This document shows, piece by piece, positions 45,995-54,728 of a stretch of 64,000 nt of DNA. Below the pieces are notes generated by a model, which did no database searches, was not told the DNA's origin, and saw only the letters and a program-made list of their open reading frames with translations. The DNA is from CBDCDJ01 sp965215355. GTDB taxonomy: Bacteria > Deinococcota > Deinococci > Deinococcales > Trueperaceae. The first letter of the stretch is position 1. Each line of letters begins with the position of its first letter. The DNA is taken from the NCBI GenBank assembly GCA_965215355.1, contig CBDCDJ010000007.1, positions 620,001 to 684,000 of the forward strand, given 5' to 3'. The translations under genes and the position numbers were made by a program.

Positions 45995-47254
45995 TTAAAA
46001 AAAGCCGCTGACGATGTCTCGAGCGTTTTGCGCCGCCCGCTCCAAAGCCTCTTCTGGACTGCGCACGCCCTGGACGGCCGCCGCTTCGTACTCGCGCGAA
46101 ATCGCGTCGAAAATCTCGATGAGGTAAGGCGTGTCGTCCACGCCGCGGGTGCGTAGGTTTTGCTCGATGAACTTGTCCAGAACGGGCCGCTCGCCGACCA
46201 TTTCACCGAACAGCGGATTGTCCGCCATGTCCTGCCGGTAAGGAATCTGCCCGGTGATGTTCATGAACAGGGCGTCGTTTTCGGGCGAGAGGATGAACTT
46301 GATGAACTCCCAATCTTCTTCCGGGTGCTCGCTCGTGCTGAAGATGGCGATGTTTTTGGGGTCGCCGTAGGTGAAAACGGGTTGGCCCTCGAGCCTGTCC
46401 GGCACGGGCGGCGGCACGAGGTTGAACTGAAATCCTTCCGGCGCGTTGTTCTCGTAAAAGGGCAGCGTGAACGGCCCGGCTGGCTCGACTAAAACGGTGC
46501 CGTCGAAAAAGCGGTTCTGCGCCGACTGGCCTTTGGGGGCCAAGTCTTCCTCGAACAGCGTCGCCAAAAACGTAAATACCTCTTCCCCGGCCTCGTTGTC
46601 GAAGGCCACTTCGCCTTCTTCGTCGAGGAGCGTGCCGCCCTGGGACGCGGCGATGTAGAGGGTGTAAAAGTCGAAAAAGCGCTGCCACCAGGTCACGTCC
46701 ACGTTGGGCGCGTAGAGGTACTTCTCGCCGCCCCACTGCTCGTTCACCTTGCGCGCGGCGTCTAAAAAGCCGGAGTAGGTCGCTAAGTCCTCCGGTGCCA
46801 CACCCGCCTCGGCCAGTAAATCGACGTTGTAGGCGAACATCACCGGGTTGGCTTTCCAGGGGACCTGGTAGACGTGGCCGCTCGGGTGGGTGTAGAGGTC
46901 CAAGACCGCTTCGCCGGAGCGCTCGAGCATGAACTCGGTGAAACCGGGCAGCGTCTCGTGTTCAAAAAGCCCGCCCGCATCGACGTATTGGCTAATAGCG
47001 CCAGGGTAGATGTTGGCGGCCACGTCGGGCGTGGTGCGGGCGGCGATGGCGGCGAGCAAGACCTCTTCGGTCGAGCGGCTGGCCGGGATGGGTTGCATCT
47101 TCACCTGCACGTCGGGGTTGGCCGAATTCCAAGCCTCGACGATTTGCGTAGCGAACTGGATTTCTTCGGGATTCGACGAGGGCCAGAAGGTGATTTCGGT
47201 CTGGGCGAGGGCGAAGCCGGTGAGCAAGACTAAGACGAGTTTGAGCGTTTTGAT
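45995..47254 (-). CDS. Sugar ABC transporter binding protein, probable ATC start
   Basis: Family 1 extracytoplasmic sugar-binding protein: TEITFWPSSNPEEIQFATQI, ANIYPGAISQYVDAGGLFEH, VPWKANPVMFAYNVDLLAEA. The signal peptide must begin before the first canonical start (TTG 47227): codons upstream read IKTLKLVLVL. A strong AGGAGG (47261-47266) lies 6 nt before ATC 47252-47254, and no ATG/GTG/TTG fits, so a rare ATC start is proposed (or a sequence error). Length then is 419 residues. Works with the two permeases; no ATPase gene is nearby. Confidence 0.88.
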   Translation of the reverse strand: MKTLKLVLVLLTGFALAQTEITFWPSSNPEEIQFATQIVEAWNSANPDVQVKMQPIPASRSTEEVLLAAIAARTTPDVAANIYPGAISQYVDAGGLFEHETLPGFTEFMLERSGEAVLDLYTHPSGHVYQVPWKANPVMFAYNVDLLAEAGVAPEDLATYSGFLDAARKVNEQWGGEKYLYAPNVDVTWWQRFFDFYTLYIAASQGGTLLDEEGEVAFDNEAGEEVFTFLATLFEEDLAPKGQSAQNRFFDGTVLVEPAGPFTLPFYENNAPEGFQFNLVPPPVPDRLEGQPVFTYGDPKNIAIFSTSEHPEEDWEFIKFILSPENDALFMNITGQIPYRQDMADNPLFGEMVGERPVLDKFIEQNLRTRGVDDTPYLIEIFDAISREYEAAAVQGVRSPEEALERAAQNARDIVSGFF

Positions 47255-47320
47255 GATGAACCTCCTCTTTAGAAGTAAGGGGTCGGAATTCAGTGGTTTG
47301 AGCCGCGCAGTCTCACCCCC

Positions 47321-48199
47321 TCATCCTTTGACGCCCGACGAGGTAATACCCTCGAGATAGTAGCGCTGGAACACGAGGTAGACGATAATCATCGGCAAGA
47401 CGGCGAGCAGCGTGGCCGCCATGACCGAGCCCACTTGGCCCCCAGCTTGCCCGCCGATGCCGTAAAGCGTGACCATCTGCGTGAGGGTCTGGTACTGCAA
47501 GTCCCGATTTACAATCGTCGGCCACAAAAAGTCGTTCCAGCCGCCCATGAAGGTAAAAATCCCGACCGTGATGATGACGGCGGTGGAGAGCGGCCAGATA
47601 ATTCGGAACAGAATCGTTAAGTCCGACGCGCCGTCTACCCGCGCTGCGTCGAGAAGGTCTTGGGGAATCGTCTTGAAGTGCTGGCGGAACATGAAAATCC
47701 CAAAGGCGCTTATCATGCCGGGAACAATCAACGCCTGGTACGAATCCGTCCAGCCGAAGCGCACGATGAGGAGGTAAAGCGGGATGAGGAGCAGTTGCCC
47801 CGGAATCATCATCGTCAGCAGGATGATGTTGAAGATGAAGTCGCGGCCGAAAAATTGCAGCCTCGAGAGCGCGTAGCCCACAATCGACGAAAACACCAGC
47901 ACCGACGCGGTCTGCAAACCGTAAACGAAGGCCGAGTTGAACAGCGCCCGGCCGATGGGAATTTGCGTGAACACCGCCCGGTAGTGCTCTAAGGTCGGGT
48001 TCTGGGGGATGAGGTTCGTATTGAAAAGCTCCTGCGGTCCTTTGATAGAGGTCGAAACCATGTAGAAAAAGGGCAGCAGAAAACTCAGCGCGCCGAGAAC
48101 CAGCAGGCCGTAAAAAAGCGCTTGGCGAGCCAGCAGCGGCCAGGACTCGAGCCGCCGTTCCAGCCGCATTCGGCTCGAGGGCATTTTGTCAGCAGCCAC
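47321..48199 (-). CDS. Sugar ABC transporter permease, MalG type
   Basis: 292 residues, six membrane spans. N-terminal FYGLLVLGALSFLLPFFYMV, EAA loop region DLLDAARVDGASDLTILFRI (typical of carbohydrate-uptake CUT1 permeases), and C-terminal AVLPMIIVYLVFQRYYLEGI then TSSGVKG. The start follows the MalF-type stop by 1 bp. Confidence 0.95.
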   Translation of the reverse strand: MAADKMPSSRMRLERRLESWPLLARQALFYGLLVLGALSFLLPFFYMVSTSIKGPQELFNTNLIPQNPTLEHYRAVFTQIPIGRALFNSAFVYGLQTASVLVFSSIVGYALSRLQFFGRDFIFNIILLTMMIPGQLLLIPLYLLIVRFGWTDSYQALIVPGMISAFGIFMFRQHFKTIPQDLLDAARVDGASDLTILFRIIWPLSTAVIITVGIFTFMGGWNDFLWPTIVNRDLQYQTLTQMVTLYGIGGQAGGQVGSVMAATLLAVLPMIIVYLVFQRYYLEGITSSGVKG

Positions 48200-48200
48200 C

Positions 48201-49121
48201 CTAGTACCCCACTTCCCGCTCGACGAGTCGGCGCTGCAGCAGCGTCACCGCGAAGATGATGAGCGCCAGCGCCACCCCGAGCGTGGCGGCGTAGCCCATC
48301 CGCAAAAACTGAAACGCTTGCCGGTACAAATAAAGCACGATGCTGAGCGTCGAGTCCACCGGCCCGCCGCCGGTCATCACAAAGGGCTCGACGAACAGCG
48401 AAAAGCCGCCGATGGTCGAGAGCACCACGACCAGCACCATCGCCGGGTTTAAGAGCGGCAGCGTGATGTACCAAAACCGCTGCCAGGCGTTCGCCCCGTT
48501 GAGGTAAGACTCCTCATAAAGCTGGCTCGGAATCGCCTGCAGCGCGGCCAGAAAAATCATTAAATAGTAGCCGACGTTTTTCCAGGTCGCCATAATCGCA
48601 ATCGAGGGCATGGCGAGGCGCGGGCTCGAGAGCCAACCCAGCGCGGGCAGCCCTACAGAATTCAGGGCGTTGTTCAACAGCCCGTCGTCAGCGTAGAGCC
48701 GCAGCCAAATGAGAGAGATAATCGCGCCCGAGGTCACGAAGGGCAGAAAAAAGGCCACTCTAAAAAACGCGCGCCCGCGAATTTTCTGGTTCAGCACCAC
48801 CGCCAACAGCAGCGCCACCGCGATTTGCAAGGGGATGTGGACGATTAAAAACACGAACGTGTTTTGGAGCGCCTTGTAAAAGAGTTCGTCGCTCAGCAGC
48901 CGCTCGTAGTTGCGAAACCCCACGAACGGTTTTTCAGGCCGGACGATGTTCCAGCTGTGAACGGTCAGGTAGAACGCGAACCCCACCGGGTAGGCCACGA
49001 ACACCGTAAAAAAAATGAGGTAGGGCAGCGTGAACAGGTAGCCGACCGGGTTCGAACGGCGCAGGCTGCGCCCAAGGCCGCGCAGACCCACGGACCGGCG
49101 GCTAGGCTCGGCGGCTTGCAC
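48201..49121 (-). CDS. Sugar ABC transporter permease, MalF type
   Basis: 306 residues, six membrane spans. N-terminal GYLFTLPYLIFFTVFVAYPV, central NQKIRGRAFFRVAFFLPFVT and EAA loop SYLNGANAWQRFWYITLPLL. First gene of the leftward glycan operon (48-41 kb). About 280 bp separate it from the M23 peptidase upstream; no clear regulator site was found there beyond a weak TTGACT/TAGCCT pair on the minus strand (about 49252-49224). Confidence 0.95.
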   Translation of the reverse strand: MQAAEPSRRSVGLRGLGRSLRRSNPVGYLFTLPYLIFFTVFVAYPVGFAFYLTVHSWNIVRPEKPFVGFRNYERLLSDELFYKALQNTFVFLIVHIPLQIAVALLLAVVLNQKIRGRAFFRVAFFLPFVTSGAIISLIWLRLYADDGLLNNALNSVGLPALGWLSSPRLAMPSIAIMATWKNVGYYLMIFLAALQAIPSQLYEESYLNGANAWQRFWYITLPLLNPAMVLVVVLSTIGGFSLFVEPFVMTGGGPVDSTLSIVLYLYRQAFQFLRMGYAATLGVALALIIFAVTLLQRRLVEREVGY

Positions 49122-49401
49122 GGTCCCCTGACCTTAAAGCTCGAGTCCTAAACGCATCCCATCGTTCGGTAGCTACGTCCACCCTGCCCCCTTCCCAACC
49201 GCCCTATAACCCTAAAGATGCTGGTAGGCTAGCACCCTCTTTCAGGGAAGTCAACAGGACGCAGAGACGCACAGGCTCGGCTTTGATAAGGGTCTCGAGG
49301 TTTCCAAAAAGGGCGCGCCGGACTCGAGCAACAGGACGACGCAACCCTGCCGACAAACAGCGGAATTCGCTTTTTCCTTTTTTAGGAGTCAGCCGAAACC
49401 C

Positions 49402-50046
49402 TTACCTGTCCGTCAACAGCGGCAGCGGGTTGATGGCGTCCCAGTCACAGGTTTCGGGCTCGCCGGTGTAAATGCCCAAGTGCAGGTGCGGCGGCGTACC
49501 CGCCGCGTTGCCCGTCGCGCCGACGTAGCCGAGCAGCGTGTCGGGGGTGACAGCCTGACCCTCGAGCAGCGCCTCGTTGTAAGCGGACAAGTGCGCGTAG
49601 TAGTAACGCCAGCCGCCCCCGCCGACGACCACCACCGTGTTGCCGCCCCGCAAGCTCTCGCCGATACGGTACACGTAGCCCGCGGTGCCCGAATAAACGG
49701 GCGTGCCTGTAGGGGCGAAGATGTCCTGGCCTTCGTGGCGGCGTCCTTCGCTCCGCGCGCCGCCCCAGGTGTCGGTGACCTGGGCGACCCGCACGCCCGC
49801 GACCGGCATGAGGACGAAGGCGTCGGGCTCGGCGGGAACGGCGGCGAAGTAAGCCGGCAGCACCCTGCGGTAGCGTGCGCGGGTCTCGAGTTGCAAGCGC
49901 TCGGCCTCTTCGGGTGGCGACGGCTCGTCTCGCGGTGGGCACACGAACGGTACGGTGTCGACCCCGACGGGTAGGGTTTGAGCGTCAACCACGTTCATAA
50001 CGGTGGCGAACAGACATATCAGAACAAGGCAACTCACAAGACGCAT
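49402..50046 (-). CDS. Secreted M23-family peptidoglycan endopeptidase
   Basis: 214 residues with signal peptide (MRLVSCLVLICLFATVMNVV). The LytM/M23 zinc site is GRRHEGQDIFAPTGTP (HxxxD, first ligands) and TPPHLHLGIYTGE (HxH). Between them GGGWRYYYAHLSAYNEALLE matches family strands. Likely trims peptidoglycan cross-links in the envelope. It is transcribed away from the acetylation cassette. Confidence 0.92.
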   Translation of the reverse strand: MRLVSCLVLICLFATVMNVVDAQTLPVGVDTVPFVCPPRDEPSPPEEAERLQLETRARYRRVLPAYFAAVPAEPDAFVLMPVAGVRVAQVTDTWGGARSEGRRHEGQDIFAPTGTPVYSGTAGYVYRIGESLRGGNTVVVVGGGGWRYYYAHLSAYNEALLEGQAVTPDTLLGYVGATGNAAGTPPHLHLGIYTGEPETCDWDAINPLPLLTDR

Positions 50047-50322
50047 GACCTCCAGGTTACCTGGGATGTAAGCTTGCTCGGGTCACACCAGGTACACCTT
50101 GACAAGGCGCAAACCCGTTCATGAAAGCGAACTTAAGAGATATAGTGACGGGTACTTCAGTGTCAACTGCAAGCCTTGCCTTTAATATGGTCTTGGCGCG
50201 TTCGTCGGCTAAACTGATTCATCTGTGTCGACGAGTCGCTGCGGCAGCAGCCGCAACACGAAAACCGAACGGTGAAAAGCGTGACCAGCGTTTTTGGGAA
50301 ACTCGTAGCTCAAGGGGTGGAC

Positions 50323-50982
50323 ATGGTTGAAAGGTCGAGGTTGACAAGGCTGGCCCGTTCGGCGGTTGCGGCGGGCCTGACGCTGTACCTCGTGCTTGTC
50401 GCGTCGGCGCTAGCCCAGGACGACCTTTACGGCCCGTCGGCCCCCCCGGACGCGGTCTACTTTCGCATTGTCAACGCGTCGAGTGGCGCGAGTCCTTTTG
50501 AAGCCCGGTTGGGCGACCTCGTTTTTCCGCCCGTCGCCTTTGCCGAAGTCACGCCGTACTTTGTGCTCGAGCCCGCCACCCTGAGTTTGAGTGCGGGCGA
50601 CGCCGAAACGAGCGTCGAGGTCGAAGCCGGCGGTTTTTACACGGCGGCGCTGTTGCCGAACGGCCTTACCGTGTTTAGTGACGAGCCGTTGGTGGACGCG
50701 TCTCGAGCGCTGCTCACCTTTTACAACCTGTCCAACCGCGGGCCGCTCGACCTCAAGACCGCGGACGGCGGGACGGACGTGTTCGTCGGCGTCGGCGCGG
50801 GCGTGAGCGAAAGCGTCGTGGTGGGCGCGGCCGAGGTGGCGCTGGGCGTGTTCGCGGCGGCCGAGCTTGTCGGCGCAACCGAGCAGCTGCTGCTCGAGCG
50901 CGGCGTGGCGCACGCGGTCTTTGTGTTCGACGGCCCGGAGGGCTTGGTCGTCGGCTACGACCGTGCCGAGTTGCAGGAGTAG
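50323..50982 (+). CDS. AlgF-like periplasmic O-acetylation protein
   Basis: 219 residues with a signal peptide (LTRLARSAVAAGLTLYLVLV, cleavage near SALAQ). Two small beta-domains (DAVYFRIVNASSGASPFEAR and LLTFYNLSNRGPLDLKTADG) match the alginate O-acetyltransferase AlgF fold. It acts with AlgI and AlgJ/X in moving acetyl groups to a polysaccharide. ATG 50323 is preferred over the longer frame from 50272 because of the signal peptide and AGGGG upstream. First gene of a five-gene coupled cassette. Confidence 0.8.
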   Translation: MVERSRLTRLARSAVAAGLTLYLVLVASALAQDDLYGPSAPPDAVYFRIVNASSGASPFEARLGDLVFPPVAFAEVTPYFVLEPATLSLSAGDAETSVEVEAGGFYTAALLPNGLTVFSDEPLVDASRALLTFYNLSNRGPLDLKTADGGTDVFVGVGAGVSESVVVGAAEVALGVFAAAELVGATEQLLLERGVAHAVFVFDGPEGLVVGYDRAELQE

Positions 50983-50983
50983 C

Positions 50984-52402
50984 GTGGTTTTCAGCACCAG
51001 CTTGTTTTTGTTTCTTTTTCTGCCCGTCTTTTTGCTGGTGTACTACCTGCTGCCGTTTCGAACACGTTCCGTATGGATTTTGCTGGCGAGCTACGCGTTT
51101 TACGCCTGGTGGCGCGTCGACTTTCTGGCACTGTTTGTCGCCACGACCCTGTGGAGCTACTTTGTGGGGCGGCTCGTCGGGCGCTTTCGCGACACGCAGC
51201 GCCGCCGCGCCCGGTTCGCTTTGGCGCTCGGGGTTGTCGGCAACCTGAGCACGCTCGCTTACTTTAAATATTTCAACTTCGGCGTCGACAGTCTGAACGC
51301 GCTGTTGGGCGGTTTGGGAGCCACGCCCGTGACGACCTGGCAGGTTATTTTACCCGTCGGCATCTCGTTTTACGTGTTTCAAGCGACGAGTTACCTCGTC
51401 GATATCTACCGCCGCGACGCGCCCGCCGACGAACCGTTTTTCGACGTAGCCGCCTACATCGCCCTGTTCCCGCAACTCATCGCCGGGCCGATTTTGCGCT
51501 ACAAAGACTTAGCAGCCCAGTTCAAACAGCGAACGCACACCTTTGAGAAGTTTTCCGAAGGGTCGACGCGCTTTATGGTGGGGTTTTGCAAAAAGGTGTT
51601 GATAGCGGACGGCGTGGCTTCCCTCGCCGACGCGGCGTTCGCGGCAGCCGCGCCGAGTTTTGCCGACGCTTGGCTCGGCGCGCTCGCCTACGCGGTGCAG
51701 CTCTACTTCGACTTTTCGGGTTACTCGGACATGGCTATCGGCCTCGGCCTCATGATGGGCTTTCGCTTTGCCGAGAACTTCAGACACCCCTACCTGGCGC
51801 GAAGCATCACCGAGTTCTGGCAGCGCTGGCACATCTCCCTGTCGACCTGGCTGCGCGACTACCTCTACATTCCCCTGGGCGGCAACCGCGTGTCGCCGCG
51901 GCGCACTTACCTCAACCTGCTCACCGTGATGCTTTTGGGCGGACTGTGGCACGGTGCCGCCTGGACCTTTGTGCTGTGGGGCGCGTGGCACGGCGGGATA
52001 CTCGCCCTCGAGCGTTACCTGGGCGAGCGCAAGCTGTGGCGCGCCCTGCCCGCGGCGCTTGCCATCCCCCGCACTTTTGTTCTCGTCACCCTCGGCTGGG
52101 TGACGTTTCGCGCGGCGGATTTGAGCGGCGCGCTGACGCTGTATGCGGGCATGGCCGGGCGCAACGGCTGGGGGGTGAGTGCCGCGCTGAGTTGGCAACT
52201 GAGCGCCTCGGCGCTTGCAACCCTCGTGATCGGTTTGGCGCTCGCCACCGTCCTGCCCTGGTGGGGGCTTGCCCGGCGACCCTCGAGGCCCGCGCGCCTG
52301 CGGCCGGCGAGCCTCGACTTGCTCGTCCTGCCCCTGTTCGTGTTGGGCGTTTTGCGCGTTTCGGCCGAAAGTTTCTCGCCCTTTTTGTACTTTCAGTTCT
52401 GA
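50984..52402 (+). CDS. MBOAT O-acyltransferase, AlgI-like
   Basis: 472-residue polytopic membrane protein. MBOAT hallmarks: VQLYFDFSGYSDMAIGLGL, FWQRWHISLSTWLRDYLYIP then LGGNR, and the catalytic His in GLWHGAAWTFVLWGAWHG. It passes acetyl groups across the membrane to periplasmic acetyltransferases. GTG 50984 (MVFSTSLFLFLFLPVFLLVY) has AGGAG 5 nt upstream and lies directly after the AlgF-like stop. Its TGA overlaps the next ATG. Confidence 0.93.
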   Translation: MVFSTSLFLFLFLPVFLLVYYLLPFRTRSVWILLASYAFYAWWRVDFLALFVATTLWSYFVGRLVGRFRDTQRRRARFALALGVVGNLSTLAYFKYFNFGVDSLNALLGGLGATPVTTWQVILPVGISFYVFQATSYLVDIYRRDAPADEPFFDVAAYIALFPQLIAGPILRYKDLAAQFKQRTHTFEKFSEGSTRFMVGFCKKVLIADGVASLADAAFAAAAPSFADAWLGALAYAVQLYFDFSGYSDMAIGLGLMMGFRFAENFRHPYLARSITEFWQRWHISLSTWLRDYLYIPLGGNRVSPRRTYLNLLTVMLLGGLWHGAAWTFVLWGAWHGGILALERYLGERKLWRALPAALAIPRTFVLVTLGWVTFRAADLSGALTLYAGMAGRNGWGVSAALSWQLSASALATLVIGLALATVLPWWGLARRPSRPARLRPASLDLLVLPLFVLGVLRVSAESFSPFLYFQF

Positions 52403-53514
52403 TGGACTACCGCGCCCCTTCTCGCGCCACGCGCTCCGCAAAGCGCCGGACACGCATTCGGCTGCGCCGGCTGCTGTCGGGGGTGTTCATGGTGCTGTTT
52501 TTGGCGGGCGGACTGACCCTCACCGTACTGAACCCGGCAACGCTGCAGCTCCCGCGGGGGAAGTCCGTGCTGAACGGAAGCTGGGCGACGGCCTACCAGG
52601 CGCGTTTTGAAGAGGCGTTGCCGCTGCGCGCAGCGGCGCTGCCCGTTTGGGGCAACTTGTCTTACCTGCTGTTCCGCGAGGGTCGCGCGGGCCTGCTGAT
52701 AGGCGACGACGGCTGGCTGTTCAGCAGCGAAGAGTTCGCCCATCCTGAGAACGCGGCGGCGCAGACGCGCGCGAACCTGGGGTACGTCGAAGACGTTCGG
52801 GACGCTCTAGCCGCGCGGGGTATCGGCCTCGTCGTGGCGGTGGTGCCCGCCAAGGCGCGCGTTTACGAAGAGCGCCTGGGGCGTTACCGTTTGCCGGACG
52901 ACGCGCGGCGGCGCTACGCGGCGCTGCGCTCGGCGCTCCTCGAGCGCGGCCTCACCGCGCCCGACCTGTTGAACGCCCTCCTCGAGGCCAAAACGGAAGG
53001 CGAGGTTTTTTTGCGCACCGACACCCACTGGACGCCCTTCGGCGCCCTCGTCGCGGCGCGCGCGGTCGCAGCCGCCGCGCCGCCGTTCGAAGGTCTGGGC
53101 GAGACGCTTTTTGAAACGCGCTCGAGGGACGCCCAAGACTACCGGGGCGACCTGCTGAACTTTTTGCCGCTCGGTCGCTTGTCCCGGTTCGGACCCGCGC
53201 CGGACCGGCTCGAGCGCGTCGAAACAAGCTCTGAAGAGAGCGGCGCGTCCGACCTGTTCGGCGCGGTCACGATTCCCGTGACGCTCGTCGGGACGAGCTA
53301 CAGCGCCGACGAGCGCTGGAACTTCGCCGGTGCGCTGCAAGAGGCGCTGGGCGCGGACGTGCTGAACGTGGCCGCGGCGGGCCAGGGCCCGTTCGAGCCG
53401 ATGGCCCGCTACTTAGCGAGTGAGACGCTGCGCAACACCGTGCCCAAACTCGTCGTTTGGGAGCTGCCCGAGCGCTATATCGACAAGGCTTACGATGTCG
53501 GGGGGACGCCGTGA
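52402..53514 (+). CDS. AlgJ/AlgX-like SGNH O-acetyltransferase
   Basis: 370 residues with an N-terminal membrane anchor (GVFMVLFLAGGLTLTVLNPA). Family features: GDDGWLFSSEEF, LVVAVVPAKARVYEERLG, the catalytic Asp/His block FLRTDTHWTPFGALVAARAV and the Ser motif GTSYSADERWNF, followed by LNVAAAGQGPFEPMARYL. It would transfer acetyl from the AlgI-like protein to the glycan outside the cell. ATG overlaps the previous stop (TGATG); its own stop overlaps the next GTG. Confidence 0.88.
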   Translation: MDYRAPSRATRSAKRRTRIRLRRLLSGVFMVLFLAGGLTLTVLNPATLQLPRGKSVLNGSWATAYQARFEEALPLRAAALPVWGNLSYLLFREGRAGLLIGDDGWLFSSEEFAHPENAAAQTRANLGYVEDVRDALAARGIGLVVAVVPAKARVYEERLGRYRLPDDARRRYAALRSALLERGLTAPDLLNALLEAKTEGEVFLRTDTHWTPFGALVAARAVAAAAPPFEGLGETLFETRSRDAQDYRGDLLNFLPLGRLSRFGPAPDRLERVETSSEESGASDLFGAVTIPVTLVGTSYSADERWNFAGALQEALGADVLNVAAAGQGPFEPMARYLASETLRNTVPKLVVWELPERYIDKAYDVGGTP

Positions 53515-54716
53515 CGTACAAATGTCTTTTCCTGGTTTGGCTGCTGGCCGGCTGGGGCTTTGCGCAACCGGGCCGCTTGCTCGAGGTCACCCGGACGGCG
53601 TCCATTCAGCCCGCCGACATCGACCGCGTGAGCGGCGGGCGGTTTCGCAACAACGGCAGCGATTTGCCGAGCCCGCAGTACGCCGTGACCGCCTACCTCG
53701 TCGTGTTCGAAAGCACCGACCTGAACGGCGCCGCGGTGCCGGTAACGGCGCAGGTGTTCGTGCCCCGCACCGACGCGGGCGAGCGGCCCATGTTCGTGTT
53801 CGGGCCGGGCTCGACCGGCCTCGTCGAGGCCTGCGCGCCGTCGCGGCCTTATGTTGAAAATCGCAGCTGGGACACCTACAACGCCTACACGCTCGCCTAC
53901 GCGGGGCGGGGCTTTATCAGTGTGATGCCCAACTACATGGGATTTTTCGACGGCGTGCTGCAACCTTACTTCAGCCGCGTCGCCGAAGGGCGCGTGCTCC
54001 TCGACGCGGCGCGGGCGACGCGGGCGCTGCTGGGGGAGCTGGACGGTTCCCCAACCTCGGAGAGCGTGTTCGTCGGCGGTTTCTCGCAAGGGGGCCACGC
54101 CGCTTTTGCAGCCGCCGACTTAGCGAGCAGTTACGCGCCCGACGTGCCGCTCAAAGGGGTCGTCGGCTTCGGGCCGACGACCAATTTGGAGGCGCTGTTT
54201 CGGGAATTCACCTACGTCGCGCCGTGGGTGGTTTACGCTTACGAGACTTACTTCGGCAGTCGCATCGACCCCGCCGCCATCCTGGCGGAACCTTATTTAA
54301 GCCGCCTGAGCGCCGACGCGGAGCGGCTGTGCGTTTTGGGGACGCAGTCATACTACCCGTCCGACCCGGCGGCTTTGTTTCGGCCCGAATTCAGTGCGGC
54401 GTTACTGAACGGAACCTTGGCCGAAACGTATCCGTCAATTTACGAGCTTTTTGCAGAAAACGACGCGGGCCTTGCCGGGCACGGCGTTCCGGCTGTTATC
54501 CTGCAAGGGGTAAACGACACGGTGGTGCTGCTCGAGTCGCAAAACGACTTCGTAAGCCAACTCTGCGCCGCGGGCAGCGCGGTCCGTTACCCGAACTACC
54601 TGCGCACCCGCCACGAGACGCGCTACATCGGCTTCGAAGAGGCGACGGCCTGGATGGAGGCGCGCGCCGCGGGCGAAGACCCGCCCTCGGACTGCGACCT
54701 GCTGCCGTCCGACTGA
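53511..54716 (+). CDS. Secreted alpha/beta-hydrolase (lipase-like), copy 1
   Basis: 401 residues with signal peptide (VTYKCLFLVWLLAGWGFAQ). The nucleophile elbow is GGFSQGGHAAFAAADLA (GxSxG); the Asp/His of the triad are probably in VILQGVNDTVVLLES and the YLRTRHETRYIGFEEA segment. Closest in layout to secretory lipases/esterases. GTG 53511 overlaps the upstream stop (GTGA), tying it to the acetylation cassette. It could remove acetyl or acyl groups that the cassette adds (inference). Confidence 0.85.
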   Translation: MTYKCLFLVWLLAGWGFAQPGRLLEVTRTASIQPADIDRVSGGRFRNNGSDLPSPQYAVTAYLVVFESTDLNGAAVPVTAQVFVPRTDAGERPMFVFGPGSTGLVEACAPSRPYVENRSWDTYNAYTLAYAGRGFISVMPNYMGFFDGVLQPYFSRVAEGRVLLDAARATRALLGELDGSPTSESVFVGGFSQGGHAAFAAADLASSYAPDVPLKGVVGFGPTTNLEALFREFTYVAPWVVYAYETYFGSRIDPAAILAEPYLSRLSADAERLCVLGTQSYYPSDPAALFRPEFSAALLNGTLAETYPSIYELFAENDAGLAGHGVPAVILQGVNDTVVLLESQNDFVSQLCAAGSAVRYPNYLRTRHETRYIGFEEATAWMEARAAGEDPPSDCDLLPSD

Positions 54717-54728
54717 GGAGGACCAAGC

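Noticed and set aside
49375..49386. T-rich stretch after a GCGGAATTCGC hairpin as a plus-strand terminator
   Set aside because: No plus-strand gene ends there and the minus-strand orientation gives no U-run; no support for a functional terminator.
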